NCBI GenBank assembly: GCA_050486105.1
Contig: JBJHCR010000269.1
Coordinates: 1-9,187 of the forward strand
Source of the DNA: JAEXNA01 sp050486105
GTDB lineage: Bacteria > Vulcanimicrobiota > Xenobia > Xenobiales > JADMJV01
DNA: 9,187 bases
Direction: 5' to 3'
A program made the position numbers and the translations under genes. This document shows, in pieces, positions 1-6,195 of the stretch. The notes under the pieces are model-generated. The model was not told the DNA's origin. It saw nothing but the letters and a program-made list of their open reading frames with translations, and did not search any database. Position 1 is the first letter of the stretch; each line of letters starts with the position of its first letter.

Positions 1-1
1 C

Positions 2-1240
2 TTGACTATGCTGCCCCTAGATCGCACGGAACAACTGCTCATCGAGGCTCTCGAGCAGCGAGGTGGGTCGGTCGAGAGGGGATGGGCCCTGGAAAGCCAT
101 GACGCCGGAGTGGCTAGGCTGAGGAACGGCGCAGGAGAGACTAGGCAGGTTCGGTTTCAATATCTGTTGGGGTGCGACGGGGCTCACAGCACCGTCCGAA
201 AAAGCCTGGGGTTAGACTTTTCTGGCTTTCGTGAGGAAGGGTTATGGCTCGTGGGCGACCTGGCCGCTCGTGGGGATAGTCTTCCGGCCGACGATGTCTC
301 TCTCTTCGTCAGCCCTAAAGGCCCCTTCGCTTTCTTTGCCTTGGGTCAAGGTCGCTATCGAGTGGCCTGTTCGGCTCACGCAGCAATGGAGAAAGGGCAG
401 GAGGTCACTCTAGAGCATTTTCAGAGCGCGGCCGACCAGAGATTGCCCTCTTCGGTGCACTTGAGTGATCCAAAGAACCTGACGGCTTGGGAAATTCATG
501 AACGTCAGGTGGAGTCCTACCGATCCGGCAACACCTTCTTGTTGGGTGATGCGGCTCACATCCACTCTCCTGCGGGAGGCCAAGGTCTCAATACGGGGGT
601 TCAGGATGCCTTCAATTTGGCCTGGAAACTGGCCCAGGTGATCCGTTGGGGGGCAGCGGACTCCTTGCTCGACACTTACCACAGTGAACGCCACGCCGTG
701 GCAGCTCGAGTTTTGAAGGGGAGTTCGGTGGCCACTCATATGATTTCACTGAAGAATCCCTTGGCCCGGGGAGTTCGAGATCTCGCCTTGACTTTGGCTG
801 GTCATCTGGAGATGGTGCAGGACAAGATTCGCACGGTGCTGTCGGAGACCGACATCCACTACCGGGAGTCTCCTTTGTCCGTGTCCGGAGGTGGTAAGCT
901 TCTGCAGGCGGGCGAACGAGTGCCGGATGTCGCCTGGCGAGAGCCTTCCGGGGAGGAGCGTCAGCTTCATCACCAGTTTCGCCACCCGGGCTGGACCTTG
1001 CTCACATTTTCCGAAGAAGGAGGCAGCCAGAGCTGCAGTAGAATCGACTCCTTGATCGAAATGGTGGAGTTCGAGACCCAGCAGCGAGACCCTCACCCCG
1101 TGGCCCAGGCCCTCGGTGCAGAGCCTGGCAGCGCTCTTCTGGTCCGTCCAGATGGCTATTTGGGAGCAAGTTTTCTCCGCGTTGAACAGCTGATGGTGGA
1201 GGAGTACCTGAGCAAGAACGTGGGGCTCCCTCTCGGTTAG
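2..1240 (+). CDS. FAD-dependent aromatic-type monooxygenase (PheA/TfdB family), N-terminus cut by window edge
   Basis: Flavoprotein hydroxylase of the FAD_binding_3 (p-hydroxybenzoate/phenol hydroxylase) family. Such enzymes use NAD(P)H and O2 to hydroxylate aromatic or polyketide-like substrates in the cytoplasm. Visible in the 412 residues: the DG motif LLGCDGAHSTVRKSLG at about 55-70, and the second FAD-binding motif with GNTFLLGDAAH followed by SPAGGQGLNTG at about 176-199. The helix that normally follows (DAFNLAWKL) is also present. A C-terminal region from about 294 (GERVPD onward) fits the thioredoxin-like tail of phenol-hydroxylase-type members. The N-terminal Rossmann GxGxxG motif, about 100 residues in relatives, is missing because the gene starts before the window. 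The TTG at position 2 is therefore not a credible start. Substrate cannot be told. The gene is convergent with the permease and the two stop codons overlap. Confidence 0.88.
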   Translation: MTMLPLDRTEQLLIEALEQRGGSVERGWALESHDAGVARLRNGAGETRQVRFQYLLGCDGAHSTVRKSLGLDFSGFREEGLWLVGDLAARGDSLPADDVSLFVSPKGPFAFFALGQGRYRVACSAHAAMEKGQEVTLEHFQSAADQRLPSSVHLSDPKNLTAWEIHERQVESYRSGNTFLLGDAAHIHSPAGGQGLNTGVQDAFNLAWKLAQVIRWGAADSLLDTYHSERHAVAARVLKGSSVATHMISLKNPLARGVRDLALTLAGHLEMVQDKIRTVLSETDIHYRESPLSVSGGGKLLQAGERVPDVAWREPSGEERQLHHQFRHPGWTLLTFSEEGGSQSCSRIDSLIEMVEFETQQRDPHPVAQALGAEPGSALLVRPDGYLGASFLRVEQLMVEEYLSKNVGLPLG

Positions 1241-3018
1241 GGAGAGAACGGCCAGACCAGCAAGATCATAGGAATGGCAACCAACATTATGACCACCTCC
1301 AGGACGAGCCCTAGTTTCCAATAGTCCCCAAATTGATAGCCACCCGGCCCCATAACCAGGGTATTCGATTGATGGCCGATGGGGGTGAGAAAGGCGCAGG
1401 AGGCTCCGATGGCCACGGCCATGAGGTATGGGTCGGTTGAAACTCCCATTCCGGAGGCGACAGCAATGCCGATGGGTGCCATCAGGACGGCTGCTGCAGC
1501 ATTGTTGATGACGTCTGAGAGCATAACCGTAGCCCACATCAAGATGCTCAGGCTGACCACCGGAGCAAGGTCTCCACACGCTCTCAGGAGACCGTCGGCC
1601 AAGAGTTGAGCTCCGCCGCTTTTCTCTAGGGCCTCGCCTAAGGGGATCATCCCCCCGAGAAGAAAGAGGACTGGCCAATCGATAGCCTGATAGGCCTCCC
1701 TAAGAGGAATGATTCCAAAGATAATCATGGCGACCGCTGCGGCCGTGAAGGTCACTTGAATAGGCAGAAGGCCCAGGGTGGCGATGCCGATGGCTCCACA
1801 GAAGAGCCCTAACCCAAGGCCAATTCTTCGCTTGGGGCCGATAGCCAACTCCCTTCCTGCCAAGGGGAGGCAACTCAGGGTGGTCAAAGCTTCGGGGTAG
1901 CTGTCGGTAGGACCATGCAAGAGCAGCACATCCCCCACTCTTAAGCGGATGTCCCTCAGTCGTCCCCTAAGGCGAGCGCCGAGGCGAGCAACCCCCAAAA
2001 GATTCACTCCGTAGCGCCAGCGTAAGTTCAGGCTTCTGGCAGTTTGTCCCACCACCGGGGAGTCGGCCATCACGACAGCTTCAATAAGGCTCTGGTGGGC
2101 TTCTTGTCCCAGGGCTTCTTCGCCCAACTTCCGTTGTGCACTCAACTCGAACCCTGCGTCGTGCACCAGTCTGCGAAGGTCGGTAGGGTCGGCCTCTACC
2201 ACCAAGAGATCTCCCGCCTGGAGCTTCTCAAAGCTTGAGGGGGCTTGCTGTCTCTTGTCCTCCCGAACGATACCCAGGATAACCACTTCGGCTTCGGTGA
2301 CGGTGGCCAACTGTCTCACACTCCGACCAACCATGACCGACTCATCTGAAACGCGCACCTCGGTGACATAGTCTCCGATCTCGAACATGTCGTCCCGGGA
2401 GGCCGAGCTGTCCCTTTGGGGCACCAGGCGCCAGCCAAATGAGGCGACCACGGCGACGCCGGCGACCGCGACAGCCAGGCCCACCGGCAAGAAGTCAAAC
2501 ATGCGAAAGGGCTCTCCCGAAACCTCACGGCGGAAGGTGGCGATGATGATGTTTGGAGGGGTGCCGATCAAGGTGACCAGACCCCCAAGCAAAGAGGCAA
2601 ACGCAAGCGGCATCAGGAGCAAGGAAGGGCTATGGCCGGCCTTTCTGGCCATGCGAATGGCCACTGGCATCAAGAGAGCCACCGCGCCCACGTTGTTCAT
2701 AAACGAGGACAAGGCGGCAACCAGAGAACTCAAGGCCCCCACTTGGGCTTCAGGCCGGTCGCCAACCCGGTAAAGCCAGCGGGCTAGCAAGTCCACTACC
2801 CCCGAGTTACGCAAACCGCGACTCACCACCAGCACCGCAGCCACCGTGACCACAGCCGGATGGCCGAATCCCAAGAACAGTTCTTCAGGAGGGATGAGCC
2901 CAAGGGTAGCCACCGCCAAGAGAGCCAACAAAGCCACTATGTCATAGCGCCAGCGACCCCAGATGAAGAGGGCGAGAGTGCCGGCTAAGACCAGAAAAAC
3001 CTGGGTATGGGCTTCCAT
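1237..3018 (-). CDS. SLC13/DASS-type anion permease with two central RCK_C (TrkA-C) domains
   Basis: Inner-membrane transporter, probably ion-coupled, for an anion such as sulfate or a dicarboxylate. The 593 residues show hydrophobic segments at about 5-200, a soluble middle at about 205-385, and hydrophobic segments again at about 395-590. The two membrane halves carry matching motifs: FMNNVGAVALLMPV (107-120) with IGTPPN (151-156), and INNAAAAVLMAP (504-515) with TPIGHQSNT (545-553). This is the inverted-repeat pattern of the DASS fold, with SNT-like substrate and cation loops. The middle holds two RCK_C-like units (about 217-287 and 305-382), each ending in a GDxLLV/GDVLLLHG-type strand. 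These usually bind a small ligand and gate transport. The ATG has AGAAGGA five bases upstream, so the start is well supported. Fusion of SLC13 with TrkA-C domains is a known architecture. Substrate is not predictable here. Confidence 0.9.
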   Translation of the reverse strand: MEAHTQVFLVLAGTLALFIWGRWRYDIVALLALLAVATLGLIPPEELFLGFGHPAVVTVAAVLVVSRGLRNSGVVDLLARWLYRVGDRPEAQVGALSSLVAALSSFMNNVGAVALLMPVAIRMARKAGHSPSLLLMPLAFASLLGGLVTLIGTPPNIIIATFRREVSGEPFRMFDFLPVGLAVAVAGVAVVASFGWRLVPQRDSSASRDDMFEIGDYVTEVRVSDESVMVGRSVRQLATVTEAEVVILGIVREDKRQQAPSSFEKLQAGDLLVVEADPTDLRRLVHDAGFELSAQRKLGEEALGQEAHQSLIEAVVMADSPVVGQTARSLNLRWRYGVNLLGVARLGARLRGRLRDIRLRVGDVLLLHGPTDSYPEALTTLSCLPLAGRELAIGPKRRIGLGLGLFCGAIGIATLGLLPIQVTFTAAAVAMIIFGIIPLREAYQAIDWPVLFLLGGMIPLGEALEKSGGAQLLADGLLRACGDLAPVVSLSILMWATVMLSDVINNAAAAVLMAPIGIAVASGMGVSTDPYLMAVAIGASCAFLTPIGHQSNTLVMGPGGYQFGDYWKLGLVLEVVIMLVAIPMILLVWPFSP

Positions 3019-3137
3019 GCGAGTCCTTCTCGAAGTTGCGAATGGCTGGGCAGAGCAGCCAGGGCTTCGGTCTCCCGAAGCTGTCTACTTCTCTGGATTC
3101 CCTCAATGTAGAGGGTTTCCCCGCTACTATGATCTCA
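3019..3137 (-). promoter_or_regulatory. Structured leader of the permease gene: three consecutive potential stem-loops
   Basis: Read on the minus strand, the leader can form three hairpins in a row before the ribosome-binding site. The first pairs 3111-3120 with 3095-3104 (CCCTC/GAGGG core, 8 of 10 pairs, loop TACATT). The second pairs 3075-3081 with 3064-3070: a perfect 7-bp stem GCTTCGG/CCGAAGC closed by GAGA, a GNRA tetraloop. The third pairs 3056-3061 with 3043-3048 (TGGCTG/CAGCCA, loop of 7). The Shine-Dalgarno AGAAGGA lies at 3024-3030. I do not recognise a known riboswitch class. The 5' end is placed from the weak promoter call and is approximate. Confidence 0.35.
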
Positions 3138-3143
3138 AAAAAA

Positions 3144-3174
3144 ATTAATCCCGCGAGAGGCTGATGGAAGTCAA
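3144..3174 (-). promoter_or_regulatory. Possible sigma-70-like promoter for the permease gene
   Basis: On the minus strand, TTGACT (3169-3174, 5 of 6 to the -35 consensus) is followed after 19 bases by ATTAAT (3144-3149, 4 of 6 to the -10). An AT-rich run lies just downstream. It sits between the terminator of the upstream gene (3190-3227) and the permease start, where a promoter is needed. The spacer is longer than ideal, so this is only a candidate. Confidence 0.25.
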
Positions 3175-3189
3175 GAAAGCTCTTGCTTC

Positions 3190-3227
3190 AAAAAACGTAT
3201 AGCCCGGTGCGGAGACCGGGCTATACG
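3190..3227 (-). terminator. Rho-independent terminator of the acyl-CoA synthetase transcript
   Basis: A perfect 13-bp inverted repeat (CGTATAGCCCGGT at 3196-3208 and its complement at 3215-3227) encloses the six-base loop 3209-3214. On the minus strand it is followed at once by six T residues (3190-3195 read as complement). The hairpin begins 19 bases after the acyl-CoA synthetase stop codon. GC-rich stem plus U-tract is the standard intrinsic terminator form. The T-run lies on one side only, so it works for the minus strand. It separates the FHA/acyl-CoA synthetase unit from the permease gene. Confidence 0.93.
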
Positions 3228-3246
3228 GATTGACCTTTCGAACGGG

Positions 3247-5124
3247 CTAGGAGGCGTAGATGGCGTCGATCACTTCCTTGAAGTTCTCGTCGACCACTCG
3301 ACGCTTAGTCTTGAGTGTTGGGGTGAGTTCGCCGTGCTCTTGACTCAATTCTCTAGGGAGGATTGCGACCTTCTTGACTTGTTCGTAGGGAGAAAAGCTT
3401 TGGCAGGCGTCAACAGCCACCTTGGTGAGCATTTCGACCACTTTAGGGTCCTTGGCCATTTCCTCCGGCTCGCTGCTCACTCCATTTTCTGCGCACCAGG
3501 ACTTCATGGCCTCGAAGGCTGGAACGACTAGAGCTGAGATAAAGTTGCGTTTATCTCCCAGGACCACCACTTGCTCCACGTACCGGCTTTCCTTGATCGC
3601 CTGCTCGATGGGGGAAGGAGCAACGTTCTTGCCGTTGGACAAGACGATGAGTTCCTTGATGCGGTCGGTGATAGCCAGATAGCCTTCTTTGTCTATGACC
3701 CCCACATCTCCGGTGTGGAACCAACCATCTTTGTCGATGACTTCGGCCGTGGCCTCGTATTTGTTGAAGTATCCTCGCATAATATGAGGACCTCGAGACT
3801 GTATCTCACCATTGTCGCCGATACGCAACTCCACATCTTTGATGGTCACACCCACCGTGCCGATCTTGGGTTTCTTGGGGGGGTTCATAGTGATCACCGG
3901 AGAGGTCTCGGTGAGCCCATAGCCTTCGATCAGCGTGAAGCCGGCAGATAGAAAGAACTCACAGACGTCGGCTCGAAGCGGTGCCCCTCCCGAAGCAAAC
4001 ACCTTGATGCGGCCTCCCGTGGCATCGTGGATTTTGCCCAGTACCAATTTCTTCGCCAAGCGGAACTGCAGTTCCAAGGCGCCAGGTACGGCTCCATTCC
4101 AACTGGCTTCAGCACGTTGCTTGCCGACATCGAAGGCCCAAGCAAAAAGGCGTTTCTTGGTGCGGAAAAGAGCCTGGTCAGGGTTCTGCACCTTGGCGAT
4201 AATGGCCGCTTGGATCTTTTCGTAAAGGCGGGGCACCGAGGCCACCAAGTGGGGTCGCACTTCCAAAATATTGTCTCGCACCGTCTCCATGCTCTCGGCG
4301 TAGGCGATGGTTCCCCCTATGGTGATAACCAGGTAAAACAAGGTCCGCTCGAAGACGTGGGAGAGAGGCAAAAAGGACAACTCGATGTCACCAGGCTCAA
4401 GGTCGATATTTGGCCTGACGGAGACAGCGTTGGAAACAAAGTTGCCGTGCATCAGCATGGCTCCCTTGGGCTCACCAGTGGTACCACTGGTGTAGACCAG
4501 CGAGCAAACGTCGGTCCCGGAAAGCCCCTCAATCCTTTTCTCAATGATATCCTTGTTTTTCTCCAGAGAATCTTTGCCGAGCTTCAGGAAGTCATCCCAA
4601 GACCAGATCTTCTTCTTGAAGTCCTTAGGGTCAAAGGGGACTAGGGCCACTACCCCGTCAAGATGCTTCAGGTCATCCTGGCACTCCTTGAGCATGGCTA
4701 GGTGACCCGGATTCTCAGCCACCAGAATCTTGGCTGCCGAGTCGTTGAGGATGTAGGTGAAGGCTCCCTTGGATACCGTGGCATACAGCGGAGCGTGACA
4801 GGCTCCAATAAACATGGTGCCAAGGTCGGTGATGGCCCACTCCGGACGGTTCGCCGAGATCTGAGCAACTCGGTCGTGTGCCTCAACCCCAACTTCAATC
4901 AAGGCACTGCTGAAGGATAGGACTAAGTCATTGACCTCGTTGTAGCTACGATAGACGTAAGTTCCGTCTTCTTTATGGCCCAGGAATGGGCGGGTTCCGT
5001 GCTCAGATAGGGTCTTGCGAAACAGAGCCGGAATGGTCTTGATAGGTTGGTTTTTTAACCACTCTTCCAGGGGTTTGGGGTCATATGGACTTTTGAAGGC
5101 TTCCACGAATCTCCTCACTTTCAT
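3247..5124 (-). CDS. Long-chain fatty-acid-CoA ligase (AMP-forming, FAA1/COG1022 type)
   Basis: Activates long-chain fatty acids: fatty acid + ATP + CoA to acyl-CoA + AMP + PPi, for lipid synthesis or beta-oxidation, at the membrane or in the cytosol. The 625 residues carry the full adenylate-forming set: the phosphate-binding loop YTSGTTGEPKG (211-221), the adenine motif GYGLTETSPV (421-430), TGDVG (471-475), the hinge DRIKELI (487-493), and a C-terminal LTPTLKTKRR (600-609) holding the lysine that drives adenylation. Length is normal for the FAA1-like subgroup, which is longer than E. coli FadD. It lies 95 nt downstream of the FHA gene and ends at a strong terminator. Start choice is uncertain. 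The ATG at 5124 has no Shine-Dalgarno, whereas an AGGAG inside the ORF (5111-5115) sits four bases before an in-frame GTG (5106), which would give a protein six residues shorter. Substrate chain length is inferred from family only. Confidence 0.94.
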   Translation of the reverse strand: MKVRRFVEAFKSPYDPKPLEEWLKNQPIKTIPALFRKTLSEHGTRPFLGHKEDGTYVYRSYNEVNDLVLSFSSALIEVGVEAHDRVAQISANRPEWAITDLGTMFIGACHAPLYATVSKGAFTYILNDSAAKILVAENPGHLAMLKECQDDLKHLDGVVALVPFDPKDFKKKIWSWDDFLKLGKDSLEKNKDIIEKRIEGLSGTDVCSLVYTSGTTGEPKGAMLMHGNFVSNAVSVRPNIDLEPGDIELSFLPLSHVFERTLFYLVITIGGTIAYAESMETVRDNILEVRPHLVASVPRLYEKIQAAIIAKVQNPDQALFRTKKRLFAWAFDVGKQRAEASWNGAVPGALELQFRLAKKLVLGKIHDATGGRIKVFASGGAPLRADVCEFFLSAGFTLIEGYGLTETSPVITMNPPKKPKIGTVGVTIKDVELRIGDNGEIQSRGPHIMRGYFNKYEATAEVIDKDGWFHTGDVGVIDKEGYLAITDRIKELIVLSNGKNVAPSPIEQAIKESRYVEQVVVLGDKRNFISALVVPAFEAMKSWCAENGVSSEPEEMAKDPKVVEMLTKVAVDACQSFSPYEQVKKVAILPRELSQEHGELTPTLKTKRRVVDENFKEVIDAIYAS

Positions 5125-5153
5125 TAACGCCCGAGGAAAGCGGAGGCGAGCGC

Positions 5154-5170
5154 CGAGAGAGCTTCTCTCG
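5154..5170 (-). repeat. Small inverted repeat between the FHA and acyl-CoA synthetase genes
   Basis: A perfect 7-bp inverted repeat, CGAGAGA (5154-5160) and TCTCTCG (5164-5170), leaves a 3-base loop. It lies in the 95-nt gap between the FHA stop and the acyl-CoA synthetase start. No T-run follows on either strand, so it is not a convincing terminator. It could affect mRNA processing or partial polarity between two cotranscribed genes, or be chance. Confidence 0.3.
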
Positions 5171-5219
5171 CAGTCTCCAATGGGGACCGCGTGGTACTCT
5201 CGATGCCCCCCGAGCCTTC

Positions 5220-5987
5220 TTAGGCGGAGTTTGTTGCGCGATAGGTGAAGACGTTGTCGCCAAAAACGATCTCGTCTCCGTCATTGAGCGGGGCTTGCAG
5301 CCCAACTCTCAAGGGCTGTCCGTTAAGTCTGGTTCCGTTTGAGCTTCCCAAGTCTTCCAAGAAAACGGCCTGATCATCTTTGCCTATCTTGGCATGGCGG
5401 CGAGAGGTTGAGCCGGACCGATCCACTGCACCCAAGTCCACGGCGGGAACGATACCTTCGCTTGGACTTGCTCGACCAATCAGATTGTCGTCGTAGCGCA
5501 AGGGGAAACGCGTTCCATCGATGGCCAGCAGTTCTCCGAAAGGTTTTGGCTCCGTTCGAGCTGGAGGTGAAGGTGTGGCTGAGCCTGATACTTCGGCAGA
5601 GGTCTTTGGTGGGGTTAGGAAAGGGCCTCGTTTGGGCCTAGAGGGCCGAGGAGGGCTGCTCGGACGCGCTGCCTGTGGGTTGGCAGGAGCAACCGCCCGG
5701 GGCGGTGGCGGGGCAGGTCTGGAGGGAGCCGTTCGGGGAGTTGGCGGAGGGGAAGGGTGAGCGGCGGATCCCAGAGCATCAGGCATGGGAGCCGGGGTTG
5801 GCTTAGGGGCCCGGGTCGGCCTAATGTTCGCACCATAACTGGTGTATGACGCGCCCGAAGTGAAACCATAACCAGCGACAGGGGTCGGTTGGGCCGCCAT
5901 CTTTGCTGCGGCCTTAAGATCGGTTCCACATTTCTCACAGTAGTTGGCACCGTGGAGGTTGGTGTATTTGCACTTCGGGCAATTCAT
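5220..5987 (-). CDS. Zinc-ribbon and FHA-domain protein with long proline-rich linker
   Basis: Predicted cytoplasmic signalling adaptor; FHA domains bind phosphothreonine peptides made by Hanks-type Ser/Thr kinases. The 255 residues split into three parts. Residues 1-25 are a zinc ribbon with Cys3, Cys6, Cys17 and Cys20 (CPKC and CEKC knuckles). About 50-150 is a Pro/Ala/Ser/Arg-rich disordered linker. About 158-253 is the FHA domain, with GR at 171-172, SRRHA at 195-199 and SSNGTRLNG at 215-223, which are the conserved phosphopeptide-binding loops. No signal peptide or membrane helix is seen. An in-frame TAG lies upstream with no other start codon in between, so the ATG at 5987 is the start. 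It lacks a nearby Shine-Dalgarno; a strong GGGAGGAGA lies too far upstream (6021-6029). The acyl-CoA synthetase follows in the same direction with no clear terminator between, so cotranscription is likely. The partner kinase is not in this window. Confidence 0.9.
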   Translation of the reverse strand: MNCPKCKYTNLHGANYCEKCGTDLKAAAKMAAQPTPVAGYGFTSGASYTSYGANIRPTRAPKPTPAPMPDALGSAAHPSPPPTPRTAPSRPAPPPPRAVAPANPQAARPSSPPRPSRPKRGPFLTPPKTSAEVSGSATPSPPARTEPKPFGELLAIDGTRFPLRYDDNLIGRASPSEGIVPAVDLGAVDRSGSTSRRHAKIGKDDQAVFLEDLGSSNGTRLNGQPLRVGLQAPLNDGDEIVFGDNVFTYRATNSA

Positions 5988-6029
5988 GGCACTTTCGTCA
6001 GGGGTTTCTTCTTCGTTCTATCTCCTCCC

Positions 6030-6059
6030 TTTTTACCTGTCAGGTCCAAGCGCTGTCGA
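6030..6059 (-). promoter_or_regulatory. Possible sigma-70-like promoter for the FHA gene
   Basis: On the minus strand TCGACA (6054-6059, 5 of 6 to TTGACA) is followed after 18 bases by TAAAAA (6030-6035, 4 of 6 to TATAAT). Transcription would start near 6022, giving a leader of roughly 35 nt and placing the purine-rich GGGAGGAGA at or before the first transcribed bases. This is weak evidence from consensus matching only. Confidence 0.25.
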
Positions 6060-6095
6060 GGTCACCAAGGTCGATGGAGGTTTTCCCTGGTTCGT

Positions 6096-6107
6096 GGCAA
6101 ATTTGCC
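6096..6107. promoter_or_regulatory. Perfect 12-bp palindrome GGCAAATTTGCC in the divergent intergenic region
   Basis: GGCAAATTTGCC is a full 12-bp palindrome lying between the divergent FHA gene and exported-protein gene, 88 bases before the plus-strand ATG. A symmetric site with an AT centre in a shared regulatory region fits an operator for a dimeric regulator. A second palindrome, ATTTCGAAAT (6160-6169), lies nearer the plus-strand gene. The two are unrelated in sequence. No regulator gene is present in the window, so function is only inferred. Confidence 0.35.
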
Positions 6108-6186
6108 GCCACATCTTCTGAGCCGGGCTTGCTCATCCCACGCCCCGAGCAGAGATTCAATTTCGAAATGGGGTCTGGGGCCCTCT

Positions 6187-6191
6187 GGAGG
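6187..6191 (+). promoter_or_regulatory. Ribosome-binding site that decides the start of the exported-protein gene
   Basis: GGAGG stands four bases before ATG 6196. The frame stays open back to 5944, but only this ATG has a Shine-Dalgarno. It also puts a basic-plus-hydrophobic signal peptide at the very N-terminus, as expected for an exported protein. Confidence 0.75.
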
Positions 6192-6195
6192 TTTT

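Noticed and set aside
2..10. TTG at 2 or ATG at 8 as the true start of the monooxygenase
   Set aside because: The family requires an N-terminal FAD Rossmann domain, which is absent here, so the gene begins outside the window.
746..1678. Long minus-strand open frame of 310 codons
   Set aside because: It overlaps both the monooxygenase and the permease in another frame, its product is Arg/Ser/Pro/Gly-rich, and it shows no domain pattern.
3019..3137. Known riboswitch (for example c-di-AMP or SAM class) upstream of the permease
   Set aside because: Stem-loops are present but none of the conserved core sequences I know can be found, so only a generic structured leader is reported.
4027..4644. 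Plus-strand open frame of 205 codons opposite the acyl-CoA synthetase
   Set aside because: It is a mirror of a fully motif-supported coding region, with no ribosome-binding site or recognisable domain.
5154..5170. Intrinsic terminator between the FHA and acyl-CoA synthetase genes
   Set aside because: The stem is short and no T-run follows on either strand.
5944..6195. In-frame upstream extension of the exported protein (84 extra residues)
   Set aside because: It would overlap the FHA gene head-on and has no Shine-Dalgarno. It would also bury the signal peptide. ATG 6196 has GGAGG and gives a proper signal peptide.
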